From: Nymphaea colorata | Lineage: Eukaryota > Streptophyta > Magnoliopsida > Nymphaeales > Nymphaeaceae | Direction: 5' to 3' | NCBI RefSeq assembly: GCF_008831285.2 | Contig: NC_045151.1 | Coordinates: forward strand, 679,544 to 743,543 | Length of the DNA stretch: 64,000 nt | Shown here: positions 13,092-24,865 of the stretch, in pieces | Layout: each line of letters begins with the position of its first letter | Numbering within the stretch: position 1 is the first letter of the stretch | The notes under the pieces: generated by a model | The model's input: only the letters and a program-made list of their open reading frames with translations | Database searches by the model: none | What the model was told of the DNA's origin: nothing | Made by a program: the position numbers and the translations under genes

Positions 13092-15776
13092 ATTATTACT
13101 GAAGTACATAGTTGAAGGATTTTGAGGCCAACTTTCTTATTTCTAGGGTTTCTCTTGGTTTTTTTTAGAGTGCTCTTGTTGTGTAGAAATTGCATGTCCA
13201 ATACATTCGGGGTGCAATGTGTGTGAGAGTTGGTTTTTCTATTGTGGACATTCTTTTACGTGTGGTATGATGGTATGTAATTCCTCAATTACAGATGTGA
13301 GAAGACATATTTGTAAGGTTTACAGAATTATAAGGACAGTGCTATTTGGTTTTCATGGACAAAATGCATGTCAAGGTGCAACTTCTTGCAAAAGTCTTAC
13401 TGAAAGTATTAGAAAAAGGTTGCTCAAGAGCACTCAACAACTGCTTTTTAATGTAATGTTGGCAGTTGAACTAAAAATGGTTGTACCGATGAATTGAACA
13501 GGTACCTTTTATCGTTTTAAGCTTCAAGAAAGACAGTATTTGGAGCTTTAGACTACAACCATTCAAACTCAATGAGTTTAATGATCCAGGCAAATCTGAA
13601 TATTCTGTCTCAAAATAAAGGTGTCAATGGATTGAACATGGTTCATATGTGGTATCATTGAAGAATTGATGTACTCGGTTGTTATCTAGTAGAAGTATGT
13701 TATACTTACTATATACTCGATACTTAACCTTTTCTTTTATACGGATCCGGTAGGATCAAGCTCTGCTTGTTTTCCAATTTCAATTGCTACCAATGAAACT
13801 TGCTTCTCAAATAAATTAATTGAGCAAAAGCCACACCAGTCCAAGGTGGCCGAATCAGCGTAAGTTCAAAAAGATTGCTTCATCTCGGAATCAGGCTGCA
13901 TTTTGGCAAAAAAGACGGCAAGAAAGTTCGAAATTTGGTGTGGATTTGGATAATGAGCCGAGGAACAAAGGCAAAATTTTTTCCCTCTTTCGTAACTAAC
14001 GGTCGCTTCCTCTAAGGCCTGCTCCTTGTTTAATATGACATGAAAAAAATTTTCCATTTTTCTTCCTCTGTCAATCAAACACATAAAAAGTTTTATCTTT
14101 TCTCAGGTTCTCTAGTGCAGGGGCATCCTTTTTTATTTTAATGTTTGGTCTCATACTGAGGCCATTTAAATTTTGAGTATGTTCATGACCTATTGATGGT
14201 CAGATTTATTTAAGTTGTTTAAAAGAATACATGGAGTTTCCATGTTGGTGACCATTTTGAGGAAGTATAAAAAAACTGTCGACACTAATAACAAACAGTA
14301 TTGGGAGATCAAAGTTTCAAATTAATGGTCTCAAGAGGCATAGTGTAGCTGGTGGAACTGTTAGGCAGGTAAGAATCTGGTATGAACAGAATTCTGATCG
14401 TCACCTACTTAGAGAATTGTAGTCAGATGGATTCAAGTATTGCCAGATGGTTAAAAAATTTAAACCCACCATAAATTATGTTCAAAAGAAAAACAAAGCA
14501 TAGCTAATTCTCTGTAAATGAAGACTTTTAGCGACTTTTTTTTTTCTTTAGCGATCACCAATATAGATTGAAGTTGTTGCAAATGAAACCCTAAGAACAT
14601 ACAACAGCACGCAATGTATATATTCATGAAATATAGAGATTGATAAATGTGAACACAATGTGAATTCATTATCAATCGTTCGATCAACTTAACTAAAGGG
14701 TGATTTATACAACGCCACAAAATTAGTTTTTGAAGTCAAATATCATTTGTATAATGTGGTACCTCATAAATTACGAAGTTGATCAAATAATTCATCACTA
14801 ATTCACATAGTGCTTACATTTTACATAATTTATGTAAAAAAATTGAAGATAACTTTGCAATTAATATATAGACTTGACCTTCCCCGACCGGCTTGCTAAC
14901 AATTCAATGGCCATAAATGGTAGGTATGCACACAAGGTCCCCCCATATACAGTAAAATAAAGAAGCAATTTATGCCACTAGTCCTTTAAAATCCTTATCT
15001 ATATACAATAAAATAAGAAGTAATTTATGCCACTAGTTCTTATCTGTAGAAGGTGCAATCACGTATAAAATTTTACGCTATCATTTTTCTTAGTCGACTA
15101 TTTCTGCCCCATGCTTCAAGAGGCAATAATGTGGCTGGTTGGGTTAAGGGTCCGTAAAGAGGTAGGTCTTTAGTTTGATTCTTATAGGTATTATGCCTTT
15201 GCTTCGTAAGTGGTCGGCTACAATGCCCAAATTGAAGGATGTACCGTTGCCACCGTTGACACCAACATAATTTCAAAACCCCAAAAGAAGGAGGAACTTT
15301 GGGACTTCAAGTGGTGTTTTGTTAACATTTCGTTCACGCAAACTATTTGTAACTTGCCTATAAACACTATGTATATGTTTTAGGGAAACCCTGATTTTGC
15401 TTCTAAAACAAGGTTTTTAAAGTGTTTGGGAGCTAACAAAAATGAGTTTAGGGAAAAACCAGATTTGATAAAACACCTCCTTCAGGTTATTATTGACAAA
15501 AAAACTAGGTTTTGGGTGTTCCACCTGAACAAATAAATCTGAGTTTTCAAAACTCAATAAAAAACTAGACTTTCGTGAAACCTAATTTTCTCAAAACTGG
15601 GTCAGATGAGGGTGTCATCCAAATGCCTTTGCCTTTTAGTTTTTACTCGGGAGCATTAATACATAGTACCATAAATTCAAGCCCTTGGAAAAGTACTCTT
15701 TAAATACCATTGAAGTACATAGTAAATATATCATGGGACATCATTAATGTATAACAGTCTAGTTTATGTTTGGTTC
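13092..15776. other. 3' flank and intergenic, no gene seen
   Basis: Follows the stop codon of the six-exon gene. The first few hundred bases are probably its 3' UTR. The rest is AT-rich, with no recognisable protein frame or RNA gene on either strand. A direct repeat containing TTATGCCACTAGT occurs near 14970 and 15028. Confidence 0.5.
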
Positions 15777-15820
15777 GGGTGGCCAACTGCCCACACAAAC
15801 AGACTTGTGGCTCTCTGGCT
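15777..15820. repeat. GGCCAACTGCCCACAC repeat fragment
   Basis: Matches the palindromic core and following CTTGTGGCTC block of the hAT-like elements at 16.98 and 24.8 kb. Only this end is visible. Confidence 0.4.
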
Positions 15821-15876
15821 ACAGGAAGGCACTAATCAAGAAACTCTTAAACCTCTCTGTCCTAGTGCTGCTTAGC

Positions 15877-15878
<2 letters not shown>

Positions 15879-15930
<52 letters not shown>
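15879..15930. repeat. Compound (GT)n(GA)n microsatellite
   Basis: A GT run of about 31 bp is followed directly by a GA run of about 20 bp. A separate CT run lies at about 16103-16129. The reading frames across them are artefacts of the simple repeat. Confidence 0.9.
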
Positions 15931-16101
15931 CTGCAGTTGCAGACTGTGGTAATGTTAATGTTGGGAATGGACGTGTGTTTTGTTCTCCCTGCTTCGTTCA
16001 GTGAATGGAATTGCAAGAATCAACCCACTGAGAAAAGGACAAGACTAAAGGCAGAAAGAAAAGCACGCTACTGCAAATTCACTACCTGCCCTCCACTTAC
16101 A

Positions 16102-16132
<31 letters not shown>

Positions 16133-16863
16133 TGGCTGATCAGATTCAGATTCAAAAAGGAAAAGCTCATCTCTTCATCATTCTACACACATCTATCCCA
16201 TCTGACCACGTTTAACTGTGATTGGGAGATCCTAACCAGATACAGTCACACTTTTGTCCCTTGTTTTTTCTAACATCAATTGACGCATGATAAAAATCTG
16301 TTACTAACAAACAACATTACATGAGCATTAGCGACAGTTTATGATGTAGTAATGGTTCATAGTCCTTTGATCAACGAGTTGAATCATGATACTTGTAGCG
16401 ATAGATTTTTAATTTTTAGCCATCGAGCAACATACCACACACGATAACATATAGTTTTCAAGAGAAACTAACTCAACCAATGTTCACTTTTTTTGTTTTT
16501 TCTACCTTTCGCTCTCTCTTCATTTTGATTCCGCAAACTGGGTGCAATGCATCGCTCATGGTTGTACAACTTCAATAAAGTAGAAGTTGATTGATGATGC
16601 TGCACTCCAAAACGAAATAAAATAAGGTATTAAGAGGATAAGGGGTTGGTTGGGAGCATCGGCTTTCTGCTGGACAGTGGATCTCTCTTGCTTACCCAAA
16701 ATAAAAGAAAGCATTGTGCAAATAAAAAAAAAGCTGTGAAAGGCTGGCATCTGAGCTGAGGCAAGAAAAAGAGCAGTGCTGTTGATTAAATAAATGAAAA
16801 GGGGCTACCTAAGTGAGCCCCCCACTATAAAGTTAATGACAGAAAAAAGCTGGTACCATTTAC
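15931..16863. other. Intergenic, no gene seen
   Basis: Apart from a CT microsatellite near 16103-16129 there is no recognisable feature. Frames on both strands are short and lack motifs. Confidence 0.5.
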
Positions 16864-17034
16864 TGAAAACTACGGCCCTTTAGGACGGGAAATTTTTTTT
16901 GTGGGGACTCTTATTCAACCACTTATATATATAATAATCAAATATATCAAAACGTTAACATATATATTAAACTAATTTTGTGAGGCTGGTGTGGGCAACT
17001 GCCCACACTGGCCACTATGTGGCTCCCCCACTGC
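16864..17034. mobile_element. Possible hAT-like MITE ending in CCCCCACTG
   Basis: The right part (16984-17034) has the shared GTGTGGGCAACTGCCCACAC palindrome and the end GGCTCCCCCACTG. The bases after it, CCATTTGC, match CCATTTAC at 16856-16863 in 7 of 8 positions, a possible target duplication. The left end resembles the right end poorly, so the left border is uncertain. Confidence 0.4.
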
Positions 17035-17093
17035 CATTTGCAAATTATGTTCTGTTGTTGGCTGGCCTACTTTTCTATAATATGTTATGGACT

Positions 17094-17371
17094 TGGGTGG
17101 TAGTGGCCGGCTAGGGGTTTGAGATTCTCTGGATTTGAGAACCATGAATTTATGATCAACACCCCACTTTCAATCTTATGTTCAATTTTTTTTCAATGCA
17201 AAGAAATAAAATAAGGATCTAAAGTGTATATCATGGTTCTGATCTTTTTAGTTTGGTGAACCATAAACTTACTTTAGATCTTTTGCCGCATCAATAAAAG
17301 CATGTCATGTCAGATCTACATGAATTGTGGGATTTTAAATCTGAAGCTATCAAACACCCCTAAAAGTTCCA
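17094..17371. mobile_element. MITE family with GTTTGATAGCTTCAGATTT ends (copy 1)
   Basis: The right end reads, inverted, AGGGGTGTTTGATAGCTTCAG. The left end carries the related GGGGTTTGAGATTCTCTGGATTTGAGAACC. Internal blocks (TCAATGCAAAGAAATAAAAT, GCATGTCATGTCAGATC) recur in the same order at 18.8 and 36.0 kb. No coding capacity. Confidence 0.5.
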
Positions 17372-18439
17372 CGCTTCAAACTTTTGAATAATAAGGTTGC
17401 CCTTGTGAAAAAGTTTTCAGAAATTGTATTTAATGAGACGTAAAATTGTTCGAAATCGGCCTGGTTCCGCCCTGCTTGTGAGGAAAAAATAGGAAAGAAA
17501 AAAATTTCTCTTTTTTTTTTTAAAGATAACTAAATGAGCATCTCTTTGCTACAATGCCAAAAAATATTCTTAATCGCATTTTTGGTTTTGTATTTTCGAA
17601 ATAAAATTATTAATTATTATTTTTCAGCCTTCAAATGTTTCGATGTGTTTTTGCTTTTATTTTTGGTTCTATTGTTTTTTCTTGTCGTATAACATATTTT
17701 TATGATGTGTTTCAAAATTTGTTCTTTTCATTCCAAAAAATGTAAAATTATATCCAATCAAATTTGGGGGGAAAATAGATTAACTACCCATCTCATTTGA
17801 ATTCGTTAGTTAGATTGGAATTCAATTTAAACGATCTAAGGTTCGAAAGCGAGTTCAGAATCCAATTACATAAAATCCGATTAAATAAAATTCACAAACC
17901 CTAGGTTCAACCCAAATTCGAGCCATTTATATCCCTAATCAAATTGCTTTGCTATCTGCCTATCCATCGATCTATTTATGGATCCATAATTTTGCCATGC
18001 ATTTTGTTTATCAGCATTTGACGTGTTTGCACCACCTGGTTAATAGAGTTTCTTCGGTAAATAATAGTGGGACAAAAAATCCAAGGTCCACACCGACAAT
18101 ATTATATTGCATGTAGATGCTTGACAAGGATGAATGTCAGCTCCCACTTGTGGACGTCGACGGCTCCAACTTTTTGGATTTGCAGTTATTGAAAAAGCAA
18201 ACAGATTTTGTTTGTTCTAGATTTTGTTCTTCCTTTTGGACTACTTCGAGGCTGTTTCCTCCAAAAGGCTACGTCCTGGTCCCAACAGAATCTGGAACTT
18301 GTAAGTTCTTATCTTTTCAGGTCCTGTTTTTCATTCGCTTAAAATGGTGAAAAAAAAAAACTGGTTGTGGTTACTTTCAATGGTCCGGTTGTGTGCTTCG
18401 CTATAAGAGGGACAGATGTGAAAGCCTGTCCTCCTTTAA
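17372..18439. other. Intergenic, no gene seen
   Basis: AT-rich. A 77-residue frame at 18117-18350 lacks family motifs and is not supported by splice context, so I leave it unassigned. Confidence 0.45.
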
Positions 18440-18683
18440 GTCCCGTTTGATGCACATGAAGTTTTTTACATGGTAAAATTATTAATGTACGAAAGAAAGA
18501 ATTTTTCGTGAAAAAAAGTCGGACGTAGAGAGGTCCGATTTTTTTGGCGTGAGAAGTTTTTTCGAATTCAATAAAAAACGCATGGTAAAATTCCTTGTGT
18601 TTGATGCTGCAGGAGAAAACCGTACAAACTTGAAAAAAAATCCACGTTACATTGTATATTTCTTGTGCATCAAACAGGACCCT
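18440..18683. mobile_element. MITE with GTTTGATGCACA terminal inverted repeats
   Basis: The left end GTCCCGTTTGATGCACATGAA is matched by the inverted right end GGTCCTGTTTGATGCACAAGAA, about 20 bp of terminal inverted repeat around a 244-bp non-coding element. The same end sequence recurs at about 23.8, 45.6-45.8 and 47.4 kb. Confidence 0.65.
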
Positions 18684-18791
18684 ATTGACACGAGGTTTAT
18701 GGGCCCTACGGATCTCATGTCAATACATAGCGGACTTTCATGCCCATCCCTACTTAACATTATCATGTGCATAAATTAGGTTTGTGCCATT

Positions 18792-19048
18792 TAGGAAGCG
18801 TTTGATGGCTTTAGATATATGGTCCTTAGAGTTTGAGAACCAGTACATTTAAAACTCTCCCATTTCGATCTTAAATCCTACATTTTCTCAATTCAAAGAA
18901 ACAAAATAGGGAACTTAAGTGTGGATCTTAGGTCTGAATCCCTTATAGATTTTACCATAGTTCTTTTATCATATGAGCAAAAACATGTCATGTCAGATCC
19001 ACATCAAATGCATGGATTTCAAATCTAGAGTAATTAAATGCCGCTTTC
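18792..19048. mobile_element. MITE family with GTTTGATAGCTTCAGATTT ends (copy 2)
   Basis: Begins GGAAGCGTTTGATGGCTTTAGA and ends, inverted, with AGCGGCATTTAATTACTCTAGA. The interior matches copy 1 at 17.1 kb (GAGAACC, CAAAGAAACAAAAT, CATGTCATGTCAGATC). Confidence 0.5.
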
Positions 19049-20071
19049 AAAAATATCACATTCTATTAACTCATTCCTTCTTTGAAGGGCACTTCCATTA
19101 TTTCATTGAAACAAAAGTAAGTTTAATCCACAAACTTAACCTCAAGAAATAGTTTAGAATACTTAAAGGCAGAAATTGTTAATCGCTTTTAACTAACGAG
19201 CAAAACTGATTTTTATTTTCTTATATTTTGAAGAAAATCATTGATTTTCTATTACTAGAAGGCACAAACTAATTTTTTTTTTTGAAATCAGGTTTTATTA
19301 GAATTGATAATCACTTGCTAAAAGGTCGTGTAAAGTTGAACAACAATGCCAACATTTTCTACAATGAAGACGAACCTCTTAAGAGGGAAAAAGTCTGGGT
19401 AAGATTCTAAAAATGGTATATGTCGATGAAAATTCAATTGAATTCATAAATGAGCAAGTTTTTATGAAACAATATTACCCTTAAGTTTTGTTTTGTTTTT
19501 TTTATTCAATCACCTAAATTACATAAAAAAAACTATTAAACGGAAAAATCCAAACTTAAACATGCCTTTATATCACCAAAGCTTGTGCATGTTTTGGTGC
19601 AAAAGGTTCAATTCTGAACAAGTTTTATTGTTTCAATAAACCTTCTTTACTTGGGATGCTTAGAGAGAGAGAGAGAAAAAAAAAAAGAAATTTATGCTAA
19701 AAAAATCCTCACTTTCTCAAGTTTGAGAATCTCTACCATGTACAAGACCTTGAGGATCTAATTTGCAAAATAATTCATGTATGATAATGGTACAAAAATT
19801 GTTGAGAAGCATTGGTGGATTAGTTAAATAAATCATCATAACTCCTACTAATTATCAATGCCTTGAGGGGTTTGGCACACCTGGTTGAGCCACCTGCTGG
19901 TTTGAAACTCAGTGGTGCCATTTTCTTGCCAAAGTCGACTTAGGGGCTATGACCTTGGAAGTTTTACGTCCTAAATGCGCATGAAGTCTCTTTGTTAGGA
20001 TAGTTTTTCCAAGTAAAATGAATAATAAGACATGAATTTCTCGGGTTATTTGAATGCACTTGCCTCTCACA
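19049..20071. other. Intergenic, no gene seen
   Basis: AT-rich, with a short GA/A run near 19663-19687. No supported gene. Confidence 0.5.
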
Positions 20072-20251
20072 CAGGGGCGGAACCAGGATTTTCTTCAGGA
20101 GCGGGCCGACAGTTTAACCTCTGAATCCGAGTAAGGCCAAATTGAATTTAAATAAAAAAATACATGGCACAATTTAAAATTTTTAATGTAATTTTTTTTT
20201 CATTGGCCAAGATGGAGCCATGGCCTAGGCGCCCCCCTCCCTCCGCCCCTG
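20072..20251. mobile_element. hAT-like MITE, TIR CAGGGGCGGA, perfect 8-bp target duplication
   Basis: The 180-bp element begins CAGGGGCGGAACCAGG and ends CCCTCCGCCCCTG, so the first ten bases are inverted at the end. It is flanked by CTCTCACA on the left (20064-20071) and right (20252-20259). An 8-bp duplication with a CAGGG-type end is the hallmark of the hAT superfamily. It has no transposase and is non-autonomous. Confidence 0.88.
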
Positions 20252-20669
20252 CTCTCACATACGCAGCTCGATATTGCAGCAGGCTGCACATTTGAGAGTT
20301 AAATTGATAAAAACCAGACATTTAGGTTGGAGATAAAAATAGGGTCGTTTAATTTTTTGCTAAAAAGGTATTTTAAATAAAATATAGATATCCTATTATA
20401 TTTATAAAAACTATTGTGATATAAAACATGCTTTGAATCAAGTTGTTTTTACGAAAAATGTAGATTTTTCTCTTATCAAAATATTGATGTTATGAGAATA
20501 TGTATTAAAACCCAAAAATGATCAACCTAGTTCATATTTTGCATCAATTTATCCTTAACATCATATTGGTAATGTTAGATAAAAAAAACACTTTAAATAT
20601 CATATTCAAAAAGGTTTGGCTTTTGTCCCTAATATATTGGTTTAATTTTTATCATTATTCAATATATAT

Positions 20670-20872
20670 ATATAATAATGACTCTAGCTTTTTAAAGTCA
20701 GACAACCATCTAAACTGTCTTGTTTTATTCAACATAATGAACGGGTAAAAAAAAAATAAAGAGAAAAAAGTGACGAATATTTCTATATCTAAAATCAATT
20801 TTTTTTTCTTAACCATTGATTTGCCTTAAATTGATGGTCGTATTAGATGAGTGGTGACTTTATTATTGAAAA
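20670..20872. mobile_element. TA-flanked MITE (copy 2 of the 3.3-kb family)
   Basis: The left end AATGACTCTAGCTTTTTAAAGTCA and right end GAGTGGTGACTTTATTATTG correspond in inverted orientation to each other and to the ends at 3265 and 3538. TA runs flank both sides (about 20661-20673 and 20878-20899). Confidence 0.6.
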
Positions 20873-21359
20873 CTTTACATATATATATATATATATATAA
20901 CAAGAACAATAAAAAGGATAAGGCAGACATTATTGAGCCAATAATGGCGTACGAAATGATGCTGTTTTGTACGTTTTTTTGGACGAAATCAAGTCATTGA
21001 TATCTGGCGACTCAAATAATGTGGCCACCAACAAGTTCAGGGCCACCGTGAAAATCACCCAATGCATCCAAGACGATACGGCTCAGATATATCCGCCGCA
21101 CCACGAGGAGCACATTCACTCAAATCCACACAAACGCTGTAAGGGAAGGACGCGCTTGGATTCACGCGCTCCAACCAAACAATTTTCCACCGTTGAACAC
21201 TAATCAACTTGAATGTGGTCATATGACTTAAAATTGCAAATTTATTGCAAAAAACATCATCAATCATTTTTTAAGAACCCTTTCTGCATCATAAACTGTC
21301 ATTAATGTTCATGTAAAGGTTATTTTTAATGAGATTTTTTTATTTTTAATTAGCTAATC
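20873..21359. other. Intergenic, no assigned gene
   Basis: A GC-balanced block at about 20960-21200 has a 78-residue plus-strand frame and a 70-residue minus-strand frame, but neither shows a known motif or splice support. Confidence 0.4.
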
Positions 21360-21561
21360 AAAACGGAGCCATGATTTTTTTTTTAGGGGCGGGCCAAACT
21401 GAACCATCGAACTTATTCGGGTAGAGTCAAACTAAATCTGAATCTAAAAAATACATTACCCAACCAAAAGTTTTTATTTTTTCAAATGTATTTTTTTTTT
21501 CAATTAAGTGGGGTGGGGCCATGGCCTAGGCGCCCCTCCCCCCTTCCCTCTACCCCTACAG
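21360..21561. mobile_element. hAT-like MITE related to the 20.07-kb element
   Basis: Has the internal blocks GGGGCGGGCCAAACTGAACC and GGGGCCATGGCCTAGGCGCC in the same order as the element at 20072, with degraded ends (ACGGAGCCATGATT on the left, CTCTACCCCTACAG on the right). No clear target duplication survives. Confidence 0.6.
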
Positions 21562-22304
21562 ACAACAATGTCGAGCGCACACGACAACATATAACTCACT
21601 CAAATGTTCTTACTTAATATAATTAATCAAATTTTGAATTTGACCTAGATATGCCATTGACATTTATCAATATCTCCACTAACTCGTTCTATACCACAGC
21701 ATGTTAGTGGCAGGTTCCGGGGGCAGAGCAAGGAGGGGCCAATAAGGGTATAACCATCCATCAAAATTTCATATATATATATTTTTAAAAAGCTTTCATT
21801 TGGTCTATACAAAAGTTTTAAAAAATTATGTTTTGGCAAACTGTAGCTTTATAGTTTGACCTTTCTACTGAAAATTTCCAATGCAAAGCTCTTGCATGAA
21901 TATTTTTTTTTTTTAATTATTGTATAAAACCCTCAAGCTAGTACTCCCCAATAATGTTAATATTGATATTGACATCTGTCACGCTGACGTACACCAAATT
22001 GGTAAGAAATGATAGGAAGATGAACACTACCCCATGTAAAATATCAGCTGATGTAGGACTAGTTTCATAATATGACTTGGTATGTTATAAAGTTAAATTA
22101 AAAGTTCAGTATTAATTTTTATGGTTGGATTCATATGTTCACTTGAGTCATTTGACTGGGAGATGGAGTCAGCTACTCATAATATTGCTCTTGACCTTGG
22201 CACCTATGTTTGCTGAATTCAGCATTATGCAGCAATAGTTCTTGATCAGATTAGTTTGCATCAAGCCAATCTCTTTTTTTTTTTTTGGTAAAACTTGAAG
22301 TGGA
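21562..22304. other. Intergenic, with a partial hAT-like fragment
   Basis: A fragment beginning GGGGGCAGAGCAAGGAGGGGCC (about 21719) resembles the left end of the nearby MITEs. No gene is visible. Confidence 0.4.
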
Positions 22305-22505
22305 CGCGGGCAGAGCTAAAAATTTTTTATGAGGAGGGCCAAATTAAAGTTTTTAAATTTTGACTAGGACCGAACTATCATTTTTTCAAAATTTTTATAT
22401 AGAACAAGTGAAATTTTTTAAAATTTACGTATAATTAATTTTTTTCTTTGTTTTTTTGAGGTGGAGTCAAGGGCCAAACCAGCCCTATCTTGGCTCCACC
22501 CATGG
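22305..22505. mobile_element. Degraded hAT-like MITE
   Basis: Begins GCGGGCAGAGCTAAAAATTTT and ends TTGGCTCCACCCATG, a diverged form of the GGGGCGGAGCC ends seen at 20.07 kb, with a related interior (GGGCCAAATTAAAG). No target duplication was found. Confidence 0.45.
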
Positions 22506-22511
22506 GACTTT

Positions 22512-22631
22512 GGGAGTCGTTTGGTAGCAAGGACACTCAGTAAATATTTATCCTATAAATCTGTCATTATCTTAAGGGCACATCTATAGCTACAGAATAT
22601 TCATTCAGTGTTCTTGCTACCAAAGGACTCC
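22512..22631. mobile_element. 120-bp MITE with about 35-bp TIRs
   Basis: The left end GGGAGTCGTTTGGTAGCAAG and inverted right end GGAGTCCTTTGGTAGCAAG continue to match through ACACTCAGTAAATAT / ACACTGAATGAATAT. The element is almost entirely terminal repeat and could fold into a hairpin. Related ends occur at 5.6 and 35.6 kb. Confidence 0.75.
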
Positions 22632-23363
22632 TATACTCAAAAAAGTCGAGTTGGTGCCCCTGCTTTTAGCCACTTGGTTTGGATCTTGGATTTGAACTTC
22701 CTAGATTCGTGTTTAACTTGCAATACGACTTGGAGCCTAATTGGCATGCCAACTTGATTTGATTTGGATCTCAATTTTGATTATTTGGATTTAATAAGAA
22801 AACCTGAATCTGACTGGTTCTTGACTCTGAATTTGGCCAACGATCTCTTGTTCGATGGTCGATACTTGAAACCGTTTGCACGTAAAACTTTGGGCGGGCA
22901 TATGGTAACGGTTGGATCCGGTTAGTATATCGGATCCGTCTGCATCGGCAACCCTCGTTAACAAATTACCATTTGCCGACAACTCCCATTTGGCGTGATG
23001 GGTCCCACACCCCCAATCAGAGGACCAACAGTATATTTTATCTTGCCTTAGGGGTATTTTAGTCAATAGGATGTCAAAGGACCGAAGTAGCCTCTGACTT
23101 TTGCCAAAATTTCAGCACGATCAACGGTGCAATACATTTATTTATTTTTTGTCATTTTTAATATTTGTTACTATATTTATTTACCTTGAGAATGGCTTGA
23201 CCGTAAAAACTCTTCTTTACTTTTTTTTTTTTTTTTTTTTTTTTTAACCATAATCAATAGATGATCTGTTTGTTTCTTGCTTCGTACATTCATACATGGG
23301 GAGGAGGACCTGGCTGTGGGTGGTGCTTAAGAAAGCTGCTCTAACGTGGAGGTTCCTTGCCGC
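22632..23363. other. Intergenic, no gene seen
   Basis: Contains a poly-T run (about 23221-23245). The 91-residue minus-strand frame at 22791-23066 has no recognised motif. Confidence 0.45.
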
Positions 23364-23515
23364 CAGGAGCGGAGTCAGGATTTTTTTCATGGGCAGGCCA
23401 AGAGGAGCGATGGGTCGGGCCAAACTAAAAAAAATTGATTTTTTACATATACAAAAAAAAAATTTCTGTGCTCACCCGGGCCATGGCTCGGGCGCCCCCC
23501 CTCCCTCCGCCCCTG
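23364..23515. mobile_element. hAT-like MITE with 7/8 target duplication
   Basis: Begins CAGGAGCGGAGTCAGG and ends CTCCCTCCGCCCCTG. Flanking octamers CTTGCCGC (23356-23363) and CTTGCCAC (23516-23523) differ at one base. The interior carries GGGCCATGGCTCGGGCGCC as in the other family members. Length 152 bp, non-coding. Confidence 0.82.
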
Positions 23516-23604
23516 CTTGCCACGTGAAAACCAACAAAGCGAGCGTGATGCAGCGAGAGAGAAGAGGAATCCTGTTGCCAGAGAGGTGAGACAGTGAGAG
23601 AGGA

Positions 23605-23812
23605 GAGGGGTAAGGGCGTCGACAGGGAAATGAAGGGAAAATTTGAGAGCCCTACAGGGCCGACTTTTTTTTGCATGAAATTTCACCCGAAGGATGTTTC
23701 GGGTGAAATTTCACGACGTTTGATTCATCGTCGGGTGAAATAGTAAAATTTCACGCACCCGTACACATTTCAACCGATTCACAGGATTTTTCCTGTGCAT
23801 CAAATAGCCCTT
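23605..23812. repeat. Inverted-repeat element with GGGTGAAATTTCACC palindromes
   Basis: A perfect 15-bp inverted repeat, GAAATTTCACCCGAA (23677-23691) and TTCGGGTGAAATTTC (23698-23712), with a 6-bp loop. The right border ends TGTGCATCAAATAGCCC, matching the GTTTGATGCACA family. The left border is uncertain. Confidence 0.55.
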
Positions 23813-24696
23813 GACAGCAAAGCCTCCAATATTCTGATTTGTTTGGGATTCAGGTGAAATATAGTTCAACTATATTTATTTATTTATATATTTAATTTGT
23901 TTTGCTTATTCTTTCCATTGTTTTTTTTTCAACCAAGGAAAATCGATTGACACACCAGGATAGCACTCTAAAGATAGTAATTGGGCCGATAGCATACGGC
24001 CACATTAAATTTTCTTATTATACTTTAAGTTTAGGAATGAAAAAAAAGGAAGGGAAAGAGGGATGTCTAAGTTTAGTAGCAATTAGTGTTGTCACTATCA
24101 TGTCGAATCGAAACAGGACAGAGCTACATGTGGACATGTGTGGGCAATTGCCCATACAGTCTTAATAAGAATCTTTTATTTACATAAGAGTAAATCACAT
24201 TTTTTTTTCTATATTTACATATAAAATGCCCTTCAAATATCAATAATAAGAGTAAAGCACATTATTACTCATACAGTCTTAATAAGAATCCTTTATTTAC
24301 CCACACATTTCTTTGTAAGCATGTGTAGGCAGTTACCACGCAGTCCCAAAAAACCACTTACTCACATACTTAGTTGACCTTACCTATTTGCATATTTGCA
24401 TATTCTATGTGCTAGTGCCCCTTAGTCATTACTTATATATATATAGCCAACACTTTCTACTCCACCTCTTGACAGTAGACTTTATGAAGTTGAAAGCTGC
24501 AATTCTTAGTCTAGAGTCTTGCCTAGGTCTAAGTGTGGCTGGAGTTCAAACTATGGGTCTACAACTCGAACCCAGCACTTGGTTTCACCTCCTGCCTAGT
24601 CTTGGAAGTGGGTCAGGAAATTTTAATATTTATTAGTTATTTAATTTCGTGACGACCTTCATAATGGATAAACTGGCATCTCTCAACCATTATGGG
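23813..24696. other. Intergenic with a short tandem duplication
   Basis: CATACAGTCTTAATAAGAAT followed by YTTTATTTAC occurs at about 24153 and 24269, a duplication with period near 115 bp. TGGGCAATTGCCCA at about 24141 is another copy of the palindromic core. No gene. Confidence 0.5.
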
Positions 24697-24857
24697 TTGT
24701 GTTAGAGCCAAAAAAAAAAAATTTGTTTGAGGAGCATTGATTCAGAGGCTCTCATACTTGAATGAGCACTTACTTGATTTTAATGTAAAAATGAAAGAAA
24801 ACTGAAAAATTGAGGTGGGCAACTGCTCACACAAGCATATATGTAGCTCCGCCACTG
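24697..24857. mobile_element. hAT-like MITE ending CTCCGCCACTG, perfect 8-bp target duplication
   Basis: A 161-bp element flanked by identical octamers ATTATGGG (24689-24696 and 24858-24865). The right end carries GGTGGGCAACTGCTCACAC and GTAGCTCCGCCACTG; the left end TTGTGTTAGAGCCA matches its reverse complement at about 9 of 14 positions. This copy defines the border of the palindrome-bearing family seen at 7.6, 16.98, 50.4, 51.0 and 52.8 kb. Confidence 0.8.
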
Positions 24858-24865
24858 ATTATGGG

